From Elusimicrobiota bacterium (GTDB lineage: Bacteria > CAYTYR01 > UBA6262), in contig PMCA01000004.1 of the NCBI GenBank assembly GCA_003153935.1, forward strand, positions 23,757 to 87,756: a stretch of DNA of 64,000 nt, given 5' to 3'. The position numbers were made by a program, and so were the translations under genes. Of this stretch, positions 29,694-38,384 are shown piece by piece (position 1 is the first letter of the stretch; every line of letters starts with the position of its first letter). Under the pieces are notes generated by a model. It was not told where the DNA came from and searched no databases. It saw only the letters and a list, made by a program, of their open reading frames with translations.

Positions 29694-32600
29694 ATGGGTA
29701 ATTTCATCGAAAACTTAATTGATTTTTGCGCCAGGAATAAAATGGTCGTCTTGATACTGGTTGCCATGGCGGTTGTTGGCGGTATTTTCGCCATGAAAAA
29801 CGTGTCCCTGGACGCTATCCCTGATCTTTCGGATACACAGGTGATCGTTTTTTCCCGCTGGGACCGGCCGCCCCAGGTGATAGAGGACCAGGTTACCTAT
29901 CCAATCGTGGCCGCTTTGCTGGGCGCGCCTAATGTTAAAGATGTCCGCGGGTTCTCCGATTATGGTTTTTCCTACGTTTATGTGATCTTTGAAGACGGCA
30001 CCGATGTTTACTGGGCCCGTTCCCGGGTGTTGGAATACCTGTCCAAAGTAATGCCCCAGTTGCCTCAGGGAGTACAAACAGAACTGGGTCCGGACGCTAC
30101 CGGGGTGGGTTGGGTTTATGAATACGCATTGGTAGACGAGACAGGAAAACATTCTTTAGACGAGTTAACCACTTTCCAGAATTGGCACTTGAAGTACGCT
30201 TTGCAGTCCGTCAAGGGAGTAGCGGAAGTGGCCAGTGTCGGTGGTTTTACCAAACAATACCAGGTAGTTATAGATCCGAACGCGTTACATTCCTATAATA
30301 TTTCCTTGAACGATGTAATAATGGATATCCAGAGATCCAACCAGGAAGCAGGCGCTCGCTTGCTGGATATATCCGGCAAAGAATATATGGTTACCATCCG
30401 CGGCTACCTGCAATCCCTGCAGGATATACAGGAAATAGTGATCAAAACCGGGACGAACGGAGTCCCAGTAAAGATTAAGGATGTAGCTACTGTACAATTA
30501 GGGCCGGATATCCGCCGGGGCGTGGCCGAGCTTGACGGCAAAGGCGAAGTAGTTGGCGGCATTGTAGTTATGCGTTATAAGGAAAACGCGCTGAAGGTTA
30601 TCGAAAGGATAAAACAAAAGCTGGCGGAGATACAATTGCCCGAAGGCGTTAAGTTGGTGGCCACTTACGATCGCTCGGATCTGATACAGCGGGCGGTAGC
30701 GACTTTAAAGAGCAAGCTTTTTGAGGAAATGCTGGTGGTGAGTATAGTCATCCTCATATTCCTGGTACATTTCCCTTCAGCCATGATCCCTATTATTACC
30801 CTGCCGATAGCCGTTATCATAGCCTTTATCCCGATGTATTTTATGGGGTTGACTTCCAATGTTATGAGCCTGGGAGGAATTGCCATCGCGGTCGGGGCCA
30901 TGGTTGACGCGGCGATCGTTCTTGTGGAAAACGCCCATAAGAAGCTGACCCTTTGGGACGAAACAGGCCAACAGGGGAATTACCAGGAGGTATTGATCTC
31001 CTCAGCTAAAGAAGTGGGCCGGGCTTCTTTTTTCTCCCTATTGGTCATTGCCGTTGCTTTTTTGCCCATATTTACTTTGGAAGGGATCGAGGGCCGTTTA
31101 TTTAAACCCTTAGCCTTTACCAAAACTTTCGCCATGTCCTTCGCGGCGATCCTCTCGATTACCCTGGCTCCGGCCATTATGCTCCTGGTCATCCGCAAGA
31201 ATAAAATCATATTTAAACCCCGGTGGTTATCTGCCCTGTTCAACAAGATCTTTATCGGTACCATACATTCCGAGGATAAGCACCCGGTCAGCAGGGTGCT
31301 GTTCCGGTTGTATGAGCCGGTCGTGCATTACGTACTGAAAAATCCGAAAAAAGTAATAGGCATCGCGGTTATAGTTTTTCTGGTAACTATGCCGTTTTTC
31401 TTCAAGTTGGGGCACGAATTCATGCCGCCATTGAATGAGGGAACGATCTTATACATGCCAACCACGCCTCCGGGGATATCGGTCACTGAAGCGACCAAGC
31501 TGCTGCAGGTACAGGATAAGGTCCTCAAAACCTTTCCGGAAGTTATCAGCGTATTCGGCAAGGCGGGCCGCGCCAATACTTCCACTGACCCGGCGCCTTT
31601 TTCTATGATGGAAACCGTGGTGATGCTGAAGCCGCAGAATGAATGGCGGGGAGTAGCCAGGTGGTATTCTAAGATAATCCCCGGATTTATGCAAGGTCCG
31701 TTCAAGTTGGTCTGGCCGGACAGGATGTCCTGGGATGAGCTGATCAAGGAAATGGACCAAAAATTGCAGATCCCGGGGCAGGTCAATGCCTGGACCATGC
31801 CGATCAAGGCCCGGATAGACATGCTTACCACTGGCGTGCGTACTCCCATAGGCATTAAGATCTACGGTGACGATCTGAAAGAGATCGAGACGATCGGCGC
31901 GGAGATAGAAGGTCTCCTGAGGCCGCTAAAAGGCACCAGGAGTATTTACTCGGAAAGAACCGCCGGAGGCTATTTCGTGAACTTCAACCTGAAGCGTGAC
32001 GCGATCGCGCGGTACGGGTTGACCATAGCCGACGTGCAAATGACGCTGATGTCGGCGATAGGCGGAGAGAATATTACCCAGACTATCGAAGGACGCGAGC
32101 GCTTCCCGGTCAGCATCCGCTATCCGCGTGAACTGCGCGATGACGTAGAGAAGATCAAAAAAACTTATGTTACCAGTGCCGGAGGTATCAGCATCCCCAT
32201 CGCCGAGCTGGCGGAGATCACTTTACAGACCGGACCGTCAATGATCAGAGATGAGAACGGCCGTTTGGCCGGTTATGTTTATATTGACGAAGCTGGTCGT
32301 GATATCGGCAGTTATGTTGATGAAGCCAAGAGGGTCCTTAAAGACAAGTTGACGGTGCCGGCCGGTTATTCCCTGGTATTCAGCGGCCAGTATGAATTAA
32401 TGGAGCGGGTCAAAGAGCGGATGAAAGTAGTATTGCCGCTAACTATATTTATCATCTTCTTCCTGATCTACATGAATACGCGCAGTTATGTTAAGACTTT
32501 CATTATCCTGCTGGCTGTGCCGTTTTCCCTGATCGGCGTGGTTTGGATACTGTACCTGCTGGGATACAATATGAGTATCGGCGTCTGGACCGGTATAATC

Positions 32601-32951
32601 GCTTTACTGGGGGTGGACGCGGAGACCGGTATATTCATGCTCCTATATTTGGACCTGTCCTATGATGAAATGAAGAAAAAAGGGTTGCTCAAGACCCTGG
32701 ATGACCTGAAGGAAGCAGTGATACATGGCGCGGTCAAGAGAGTCAGGCCGAAGATGATGACCGCTGCGGTATTGTTTGTCGGTTTGCTGCCGATAATGTG
32801 GGCGCAGACCCACGAGATCGGCGCTGACGTGATGAAGAGGATCGCCGCGCCCATGGTCGGCGGGATTTTCACCTCCTTCGCTATGGAGTTGATCGTTTAC
32901 CCGGCGATATATTTCCTCTGGAAAAAGAAGGAATTGCGGCAGATGAAATAA
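29694..32951 (+). CDS. cusA: Heavy-metal efflux RND transporter (CusA/CzcA family)
   Basis: 1085 residues, the usual RND length, with twelve predicted membrane helices in two halves and two large periplasmic loops. N-terminal LDAIPDLSDTQVIVFSRW and GRPPQVIEDQVTYPI-like sequence, and the transmembrane IAIAVGAMVDAAIVLVENAHK, are hallmarks of the heavy-metal (HME) subgroup. Methionine-rich periplasmic segments suggest Cu(I)/Ag(I), but a zinc/cobalt-type pump cannot be ruled out. It uses the proton gradient to expel metal through the fusion protein and duct encoded just upstream. The following gene codes for a CuA-type protein, which supports copper. Confidence 0.93.
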   Translation: MGNFIENLIDFCARNKMVVLILVAMAVVGGIFAMKNVSLDAIPDLSDTQVIVFSRWDRPPQVIEDQVTYPIVAALLGAPNVKDVRGFSDYGFSYVYVIFEDGTDVYWARSRVLEYLSKVMPQLPQGVQTELGPDATGVGWVYEYALVDETGKHSLDELTTFQNWHLKYALQSVKGVAEVASVGGFTKQYQVVIDPNALHSYNISLNDVIMDIQRSNQEAGARLLDISGKEYMVTIRGYLQSLQDIQEIVIKTGTNGVPVKIKDVATVQLGPDIRRGVAELDGKGEVVGGIVVMRYKENALKVIERIKQKLAEIQLPEGVKLVATYDRSDLIQRAVATLKSKLFEEMLVVSIVILIFLVHFPSAMIPIITLPIAVIIAFIPMYFMGLTSNVMSLGGIAIAVGAMVDAAIVLVENAHKKLTLWDETGQQGNYQEVLISSAKEVGRASFFSLLVIAVAFLPIFTLEGIEGRLFKPLAFTKTFAMSFAAILSITLAPAIMLLVIRKNKIIFKPRWLSALFNKIFIGTIHSEDKHPVSRVLFRLYEPVVHYVLKNPKKVIGIAVIVFLVTMPFFFKLGHEFMPPLNEGTILYMPTTPPGISVTEATKLLQVQDKVLKTFPEVISVFGKAGRANTSTDPAPFSMMETVVMLKPQNEWRGVARWYSKIIPGFMQGPFKLVWPDRMSWDELIKEMDQKLQIPGQVNAWTMPIKARIDMLTTGVRTPIGIKIYGDDLKEIETIGAEIEGLLRPLKGTRSIYSERTAGGYFVNFNLKRDAIARYGLTIADVQMTLMSAIGGENITQTIEGRERFPVSIRYPRELRDDVEKIKKTYVTSAGGISIPIAELAEITLQTGPSMIRDENGRLAGYVYIDEAGRDIGSYVDEAKRVLKDKLTVPAGYSLVFSGQYELMERVKERMKVVLPLTIFIIFFLIYMNTRSYVKTFIILLAVPFSLIGVVWILYLLGYNMSIGVWTGIIALLGVDAETGIFMLLYLDLSYDEMKKKGLLKTLDDLKEAVIHGAVKRVRPKMMTAAVLFVGLLPIMWAQTHEIGADVMKRIAAPMVGGIFTSFAMELIVYPAIYFLWKKKELRQMK

Positions 32952-33035
32952 GTCAATAAAAAGGGGAAAGCGCTAATTTACTTGCCGCTCACACAGCTAT
33001 ATAATAAAATTACCAAACATTTAAGGAGGTAAGCG

Positions 33036-33434
33036 ATGAAGAAGCTAATGGCCCTGTTTTTATCAGTATTTATAGCAACAACAGTAATGGCCGCGACTAA
33101 GCCGGCACCTGTTGCCCCGGTTTTATCGGGCACTATGGTAAATGGCGTAAGAGTGATAACCGTAGCGGCCAAAAAATATGAGTTCATTCCTAACCCCATA
33201 GTGGTAAATGTAGGGGAGAAGGTTTTGCTGAAGATCACCGCTACTGATGTCGATCATGGTATTGGCATAAAAGAGTTCAAGATCGAACAGAAATTACCCA
33301 AAGGTTCGGAGCAAGCGATAGGGTTTACCCCTGATAAAACAGGTACTTTCACTATCAACTGCACCGAGTGGTGCGGGCTGGGCCATATGGCGATGAAAGG
33401 CAAATTTATCGTACTTCCGGTCATAAAGAAGTAA
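33036..33434 (+). CDS. Secreted stand-alone CuA-type cupredoxin
   Basis: 132 residues with a signal peptide (cleaved near AMA at about 18-20). The rest is a single cupredoxin fold. Ligand spacing matches the binuclear CuA centre of cytochrome oxidase subunit II: H74, then C109, E111, C113, H117 and M120. There are no membrane helices, so it is a soluble periplasmic domain, unlike a true oxidase subunit. It could carry copper or electrons. It follows the copper-type pump but has its own gap and ribosome site (AAGGAGG), and a terminator follows. Confidence 0.85.
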   Translation: MKKLMALFLSVFIATTVMAATKPAPVAPVLSGTMVNGVRVITVAAKKYEFIPNPIVVNVGEKVLLKITATDVDHGIGIKEFKIEQKLPKGSEQAIGFTPDKTGTFTINCTEWCGLGHMAMKGKFIVLPVIKK

Positions 33435-33440
33435 ATTGAG

Positions 33441-33472
33441 AAAAAGAGGGTACTTACGGGTATCCTCTTTTT
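33441..33472 (+). terminator. Intrinsic terminator after the cupredoxin gene
   Basis: AAAAAGAGG (33441-33449) pairs with CCTCTTTTT (33464-33472); the loop region holds TAC/GTA as a short extension. The closing T-run is part of the stem, so it works on both strands. Confidence 0.7.
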
Positions 33473-33485
33473 AAGAAAATTATAG

Positions 33486-33514
33486 TTGACAATATTAGTC
33501 ATATATAGTATAAT
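33486..33514 (+). promoter_or_regulatory. Near-consensus promoter giving a leaderless mRNA
   Basis: TTGACA (33486-33491), 17-base spacer, TATAAT (33509-33514). The ATG at 33521 is 6 bases after the -10, so transcription would begin at or next to the start codon. Confidence 0.75.
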
Positions 33515-33520
33515 ATTTTT

Positions 33521-33928
33521 ATGCTAAAGATATCTACAAGGTGCCGCTATGGCATGATGGCCATGGCGGAGCTGGCAAAAAATTATAAAGGTGAGCCGCT
33601 GTCGGCCGGGGAAATGGTTCGCCGGCACCGTATTCCCAGGTTCTACCTGGAGCAGTTACTGGTAAAGCTGAGGCGGCACGGCTTGATCGAAAGCATCCGC
33701 GGTCCGCAGGGTGGCTTCAACTTGAAAAAGGATCCGGCCAAAATAACGATCGGGGAGATAATAAGCTCACTGGAAGGGCCACTGGACCTAGTATCCTGTG
33801 CCGGCCTGAACAAAGGTAAATCCTGCTGGAAGATCAATAGCTGCTTGACCAGATCGATATGGCTAGACCTAAATGAAGCGGTAAATAAAGTTTTGCAGAA
33901 GAAAACTCTGGCTGACCTGATAAAATAG
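33521..33928 (+). CDS. IscR-like Rrf2 regulator with three-Cys Fe-S motif
   Basis: 135 residues. Winged helix at 1-80, then C93, C102 and C108 (spacing C-x8-C-x5-C), similar to the [2Fe-2S] ligands of IscR. It should sense Fe-S status and control the following nifS and nifU-C genes. The gene has no Shine-Dalgarno and starts at the predicted transcription start, so it is translated as a leaderless message. Gap to nifS is 13 bases. Confidence 0.9.
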   Translation: MLKISTRCRYGMMAMAELAKNYKGEPLSAGEMVRRHRIPRFYLEQLLVKLRRHGLIESIRGPQGGFNLKKDPAKITIGEIISSLEGPLDLVSCAGLNKGKSCWKINSCLTRSIWLDLNEAVNKVLQKKTLADLIK

Positions 33929-33941
33929 AAACGAGGAAATC

Positions 33942-35117
33942 ATGGACATCAAGAAAAGATATTTTGACTATGCAGCTACTACGCCGATGCATCCGGAAGT
34001 AACTAAGGCTATGCAGCCGTTTTTGGAAGAGAAATTCGGCAACCCATCCAGCATCCATTCTTTCGGCCAAGAAGCCAAAGCGGCAATAACGGAAGCTCGG
34101 GATGTGATCGCCGCAACCATCAAAGCTAAGAGCGAAGAGATCGTCTTTACCAGCGGAGGCACGGAAGCGGACAATTTCGTCCTGGCCGGGGTGCTGGAAG
34201 CCATGGCGAAAAAAGGCAACCATATCATAACTGATACCGTAGAACATCACGCTATCCTGGAAACCTGCCGGTTCATGGAAAAACATCGCGGCGCCAAGGT
34301 TACTTATATACCGGTAGATAAAACCGGTCTGGTAGACCCGCAGGACATAAAAAAAGCTATTACCAAAGAGACCGTGCTTATTTCCGTAATGCATGCCAAT
34401 AATGAGATCGGCACTATAGAACCTATAGCGGAGATCGGTAAAATAGCGCGGGAGGCGGGCGTGTATTTCCATACCGACGCCGTGCAAACCTTCGGCAGCC
34501 TGGATATCGACGTGGAAAAACTGAATGTGGACTTTCTCTCCGCCAGCGCCCATAAACTTTATGGCCCGAAAGGTATCGGCCTGCTGTATGTGCGTAAGGG
34601 AGCGCGTATTTTGCCGCTTTTACATGGCGGTGAGCAGGAGAGAAGGCGCCGGGCCTCAACGGAGAACGTTCCGGGTATAGTCGGTTTCAGCAAAGCGGTG
34701 CAGTTAGCGGAGCAGGAGCGCCAGGAACGCAACGAGCACCTGATAAAAATGCGCGATAAGTTGATCAAAGGGATACTGGACAGCATCGAGGAGACGCAAC
34801 TGAACGGTCATCCGCAGTTACGACTGCCTAATAACGTAAATGTGACCCCTAAATACGTAGAAGGGGAATCGATGCTCCTTAATCTGGACCTGGAAGGCAT
34901 CGCCGCTTCAACCGGCTCCGCCTGTTCCAGCGGTTCGCTGGAGCCGTCGCATGTCTTAAAGGCGATAGGCATCAACCCAGAGATAGCCCATTCCAGTCTG
35001 CGGTTCAGCCTGGGCCGGCTGAATACGGATGAGGATGTAGATTATCTGCTGGAAGTTTTACCGCGGATAGTGAAAACTTTGCGGGAAATGTCCCCGTTGT
35101 ATAAGAAGAAAAAATAG
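33942..35117 (+). CDS. Cysteine desulfurase (NifS/IscS)
   Basis: 391 residues. PLP aminotransferase fold: DYAATTPMHPEV, the PLP Lys in SASAHKLYGPKG (about 205), and the active Cys in STGSACSSGSLEPSHVL (about 327). It strips sulfur from cysteine for Fe-S assembly. NifS and IscS cannot be separated by these motifs alone. Ribosome site ACGAGGAAATC precedes the ATG. It likely supplies both the IscU at 19553 and the small NifU-C protein just downstream. Confidence 0.93.
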   Translation: MDIKKRYFDYAATTPMHPEVTKAMQPFLEEKFGNPSSIHSFGQEAKAAITEARDVIAATIKAKSEEIVFTSGGTEADNFVLAGVLEAMAKKGNHIITDTVEHHAILETCRFMEKHRGAKVTYIPVDKTGLVDPQDIKKAITKETVLISVMHANNEIGTIEPIAEIGKIAREAGVYFHTDAVQTFGSLDIDVEKLNVDFLSASAHKLYGPKGIGLLYVRKGARILPLLHGGEQERRRRASTENVPGIVGFSKAVQLAEQERQERNEHLIKMRDKLIKGILDSIEETQLNGHPQLRLPNNVNVTPKYVEGESMLLNLDLEGIAASTGSACSSGSLEPSHVLKAIGINPEIAHSSLRFSLGRLNTDEDVDYLLEVLPRIVKTLREMSPLYKKKK

Positions 35118-35141
35118 GTTTGCAATGACAAAGGAGGATTT

Positions 35142-35369
35142 ATGAAAGAAAAAGTGAAAAAAAGCCTGGAAAAGATAGCCAAGATGCTGGGCTCAGATGG
35201 CGGTAGCGTGGAGCTGGTAGAAATTGACGAGGCCAAAGGCTTAGTTAAAGTAAGATTACTGGGTGCCTGCCAGGGCTGTCCCATGAGCGCCATGACCTTG
35301 AAGAATGGTATCGAAAGGATACTGAAGGAAGATGTTCCGGAAGTTAAGACAGTCGAGTCCGTAGATTAA
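35142..35369 (+). CDS. NifU C-terminal-domain (Nfu) Fe-S carrier
   Basis: 75 residues, just the Nfu domain. The Fe-S ligand pair is in GACQGCPMSAMTLKNGIE. Such proteins hold or pass [4Fe-4S] clusters to targets such as quinolinate synthase, whose gene is 190 bases downstream. Strong AAAGGAGG ribosome site. Confidence 0.9.
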   Translation: MKEKVKKSLEKIAKMLGSDGGSVELVEIDEAKGLVKVRLLGACQGCPMSAMTLKNGIERILKEDVPEVKTVESVD

Positions 35370-35408
35370 CGAAGGTAAACAATTGTTGAAGATCAGGAGG
35401 TGATCGCT

Positions 35409-35480
35409 ATGACAGCCAGAGTTTCCAAAAAGTATTTCTTGCGCCCGACCGCTCACTGCTGCGGCGGGAAATGTAGTTAG
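35409..35480 (+). CDS. 23-residue Cys-rich peptide
   Basis: A short open frame MTARVSKKYFLRPTAHCCGG-KCS. It starts 8 bases after a perfect ribosome site (AGGAGGTGAT at 35395-35404), stronger than most genes nearby. The C-terminus HCCGGKCS puts three Cys and a His in seven residues, the look of a small metal ligand or a cysteine-sensing leader peptide. The stop is 26 bases ahead of a terminator, and nadA begins 24 bases after that hairpin. It could regulate nadA by attenuation, carry metal, or be a peptide precursor. I do not recognise the family. Confidence 0.6.
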   Translation: MTARVSKKYFLRPTAHCCGGKCS

Positions 35481-35506
35481 CCCCGAGCAGGGCGTTAAAA
35501 GGCTTA

Positions 35507-35543
35507 CCCGCTCCGACTTAACATCGGAGCGGGTCTCTATTCT
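35507..35543 (+). terminator. Intrinsic terminator or attenuator ahead of nadA
   Basis: Perfect 10-bp GC-rich stem (35507-35516 with 35524-35533), 7-base loop, then TCTCTATTCT, a weak T-rich tail. Placed between the Cys-rich peptide and nadA, which has no separate promoter that I can see, so it may control readthrough. Confidence 0.65.
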
Positions 35544-35557
35544 AAAAAGGGGATAGC

Positions 35558-36481
35558 ATGCCCATACCGCGCTTAAACAAAGAAATAAGGGAGATTGCCG
35601 CCAGAAAAGGGGCGGTCATATTGGCTCATAACTATCAATTGCCGGAAGTACAGGACGTGGCTGATTTTGTCGGCGATTCGCTGGAGCTGAGCATCAAGGC
35701 CGGGGAAACTAAGGCGGAGATCATTATCTTTTGCGGCGTGAACTTCATGGCGGAAACCGCGGCGATAATTTCGCCGCAGAAAAAGGTGCTGATACCGGAT
35801 TATACCGCCGGTTGCCCGATGGCCAACATGATCAACGCCGAGAATGTCCGGGAACTGAAAAGACAACATCCCGGGGCCAAGGTGGTATGTTATGTTAATT
35901 CGACCGCGGCGGTTAAAGCCGAAAGCGATATTTGCTGCACCAGCGCCAACGCGGTGAAAGTGGTTAATTCGCTGAAGGACACGGAAGAGATTATATTCAT
36001 TCCCGATAAAAACCTGGGTAGTTACGTGCAGAGCAAAGTACCTAAGAAGAAGTTCATTATCTGGGAAGGTTTTTGCCCGACCCACGCCCGTATATTAAAG
36101 GACGATATCTACCGCGCCAAAGATAAACATTCGCAAGCCAAGGTCATGGTACATCCGGAGTGCCGGCCGGAAGTCATAGCGCTGGCCGACCTGGTCGCTT
36201 CCACCAGCGGCATGAGCAAGTTCGCCCGGGAAACGGAAGCTAAAGAGATCATCATTGGCACGGAAGTAGGGATGTTATACCGCCTGCAAAAAGAAAATCC
36301 GGATAAAAATTTCTATCCGGCCTCCTCCCAAGCTATCTGCCCTAATATGAAATTGACTACGCTTGATAAAATATTCTGGTCACTTCAGGACCTGGTTTAC
36401 CCGGTAGTGGTGGAAGAACCCATCCGCAGCCGGGCTAAAATGGCCATTGAACGAATGATCGCCCTCTCCAAACAGGATTGA
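35558..36481 (+). CDS. nadA: Quinolinate synthase
   Basis: 307 residues. Three [4Fe-4S] ligands lie in TAGCPMANM, GFCPTHARI and QAICPNMK, and VILAHNYQLPEVQDVADFVGDS is the typical opening. It condenses iminoaspartate and dihydroxyacetone phosphate in NAD synthesis. Placement just after Fe-S assembly genes suits its cluster need. Ribosome site AAGGGGATAGC precedes the ATG. It ends 11 bases from the convergent pho block. Confidence 0.95.
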   Translation: MPIPRLNKEIREIAARKGAVILAHNYQLPEVQDVADFVGDSLELSIKAGETKAEIIIFCGVNFMAETAAIISPQKKVLIPDYTAGCPMANMINAENVRELKRQHPGAKVVCYVNSTAAVKAESDICCTSANAVKVVNSLKDTEEIIFIPDKNLGSYVQSKVPKKKFIIWEGFCPTHARILKDDIYRAKDKHSQAKVMVHPECRPEVIALADLVASTSGMSKFARETEAKEIIIGTEVGMLYRLQKENPDKNFYPASSQAICPNMKLTTLDKIFWSLQDLVYPVVVEEPIRSRAKMAIERMIALSKQD

Positions 36482-36492
36482 ACCCATGGCCC

Positions 36493-36924
36493 TTAAAGCG
36501 CCTTGTCTTTCTGGCTATCAGTTATCTTTTCATAGATCAAAACCACTGCGATACAAGCCAACGGCGTTGCTACCAACCCGGTCATCAACCAGGACAGGAT
36601 CAACTTAGTATCCACGCTGGTATTATAGGTGATCAGCAATGGCGGCACCGTTATCGCCCATAAAAGAACCCCCAGGAAAAACCCTTTCACCACGCCTTTA
36701 CCCGGAATGCCATGCTGCAGAACCGTGAACATCAAAGCGTATATCAAGCCGCTGGAAAAATTACCCAGCAAAGTTTGCACCAACCAGACATTGCTCAAGG
36801 GTTTTAACAACTCAGGTGTCTGCGCGTAAAAGCTTTTAAACAGGATCGTGAACAGGGCGTTGATAAAATAAGAAACTGTCGCTACGACTATGCCGGCCAG
36901 CAGCCATTTCGCTATGTTCTTCAT
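36493..36924 (-). CDS. Four-helix integral membrane protein, unknown function
   Basis: 143 residues with four hydrophobic helices (about 8-30, 48-68, 80-100, 108-130) and short loops. I do not recognise a family, and no catalytic motif is seen. The start overlaps the phoU stop by four bases (ATGA), so it is the last gene of the phosphate operon and may be Pi-regulated. Confidence 0.7.
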   Translation of the reverse strand: MKNIAKWLLAGIVVATVSYFINALFTILFKSFYAQTPELLKPLSNVWLVQTLLGNFSSGLIYALMFTVLQHGIPGKGVVKGFFLGVLLWAITVPPLLITYNTSVDTKLILSWLMTGLVATPLACIAVVLIYEKITDSQKDKAL

Positions 36925-37613
36925 TTACTTCCTCCGTTCTGTTTTTCATGCAGGATTTCCAGGTGGTGTTTAACTACCTTACCTTCTACCATAAAAATGA
37001 CATCTTCGCAAATGTTTGTTGTATGATCGCAGATTCTTTCCAAATGCCGGGCCACCAGTAACAGGGCTACGGCCCGAGGAGCAGTGGAGGGATCTTTGGC
37101 GATATAGTCATTGATCAATTCCGATTGGACCAGGTTGCGTAAATTATCAGCCTCAGAATCGCGGAGAATTACTTTCCTGGCTAATTCCACGTCCTTGCGC
37201 ACGAAAGCGTCGATAGCTTCCTTGACCATGGTTTGGGCCAGGGCTGCCAGCTTGGGGATATCGATCAGGGGTTTCAACTGGGGTTTGTCTGCTAGCTGCA
37301 AAACCCTCTGGGCGATATCTACAGCCAGATCGGCGATTCGTTCCAGGTCGGTGGAGATCTTCATAGCCATGGTTACGAAACGCAGATCTATAGCCATGGG
37401 CTGGTGCAGTGCCAGCAGGTCCAGGCACTTCTCATCAATAGCCAGTTCTAGCTCGTCGATCTTTTTGTCATCGGTGATAACTTGTTCAGCCTGCTCGGCG
37501 CTGCGGGCTTTCAAGGCTTCTACCGATTTCAGGATCGACTCCTCGGTCAATCCGCCCATGCGCAGTATTTCCTTGTTCAGATCAGCCAGTTCTTCATCAA
37601 AATGTCTTTGCAT
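36921..37613 (-). CDS. phoU: Phosphate signalling regulator PhoU
   Basis: 230 residues made of two PhoU three-helix bundles (about 15-105 and 118-205), each with the conserved E/D-rich metal-binding pattern (for example DLERIADLAVDIA and HLERICDHTTNICEDV). PhoU links the Pst transporter to the PhoR kinase and keeps the regulon off when phosphate is plentiful. It follows two pstB genes with an 18-base gap and a GGAGGG ribosome site. Confidence 0.95.
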   Translation of the reverse strand: MQRHFDEELADLNKEILRMGGLTEESILKSVEALKARSAEQAEQVITDDKKIDELELAIDEKCLDLLALHQPMAIDLRFVTMAMKISTDLERIADLAVDIAQRVLQLADKPQLKPLIDIPKLAALAQTMVKEAIDAFVRKDVELARKVILRDSEADNLRNLVQSELINDYIAKDPSTAPRAVALLLVARHLERICDHTTNICEDVIFMVEGKVVKHHLEILHEKQNGGSK

Positions 37614-37631
37614 TGTACCCTCCAGTTTTTA

Positions 37632-38384
37632 TTATCCGAATCGTCCGGTCAAATAGTCTTCCGTGCGCGAGTCCTTCGGGCTGGTGAATATCTGGTTGGT
37701 TTCGCCGAACTCCACCAGCTCACCCAGCAGAAAATAACCTGTATACTCCGATACCCGCGCGGCTTGCTGCATATTATGCGTCACGATGATTATGGTATAT
37801 TGTTTCTTGAGTTCGTACATCAGGTCTTCGATCTTGGCCGTGGACATAGGGTCCAGGGCGGAGCAGGGCTCATCCATCAGCAGGACCTCGGGTTCAACGA
37901 CCGCTAAGCGCGCGATACACAGCCGCTGCTGCTGCTCACCGGAAAGAGTCAGGGCGTTTTGATCCAGCTTATCCTTGACCTCGTCCCACAGATGCACCGA
38001 TTCCAAACTCCACTGCAATTTCTGTTCCATAATTTTTTTATCCAGGATACCATGGACCCGTAAACCGTAAACAACATTATCATAAATGCTTAAAGGAAAG
38101 GGATTGGGTCTCTGGAAGACCATGCCCACCTTTTTGCGCAGGGCCAGCAGGTCAACGTCACTACCATAGATATCGTTACCGCTTATCTTTACCGAACCGC
38201 TGATACGGACGTCATCGATCAGGTCGTTCATGCGGTTAAGCGTGCGCAAAAAAGTGGATTTGCCGCAGCCGGAAGGCCCGATCAGGGCAGTGATCTTCTG
38301 CTTCTCTATCCTCAGGGTAATTTCCTTCAAAGCCTGGAAATTACCGTAAAAGAGGTTTAGTTTGTTTACTTCAATAATGCTCAT
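37632..38384 (-). CDS. pstB: Phosphate ABC transporter ATPase PstB (copy 1)
   Basis: 250 residues. Walker [10 protein letters not shown], Walker [14 protein letters not shown] and the H-loop THNMQQAAR are present. The signature is LSGEQQQR instead of LSGGQQQR, a change in the second Gly worth noting. It lies directly behind another pstB with a 4-base overlap, like the tandem PstB pair of B. subtilis. Confidence 0.93.
   Translation of the reverse strand: MSIIEVNKLNLFYGNFQALKEITLRIEKQKITALIGPSGCGKSTFLRTLNRMNDLIDDVRISGSVKISGNDIYGSDVDLLALRKKVGMVFQRPNPFPLSIYDNVVYGLRVHGILDKKIMEQKLQWSLESVHLWDEVKDKLDQNALTLSGEQQQRLCIARLAVVEPEVLLMDEPCSALDPMSTAKIEDLMYELKKQYTIIIVTHNMQQAARVSEYTGYFLLGELVEFGETNQIFTSPKDSRTEDYLTGRFG

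Noticed and set aside
33486-33520. Sulfur-type Rrf2 operator at the IscR-like promoter
   Set aside because: The region shares A/T content but not the CTACTAAG...GATAGA core of the three sulfur-island sites.
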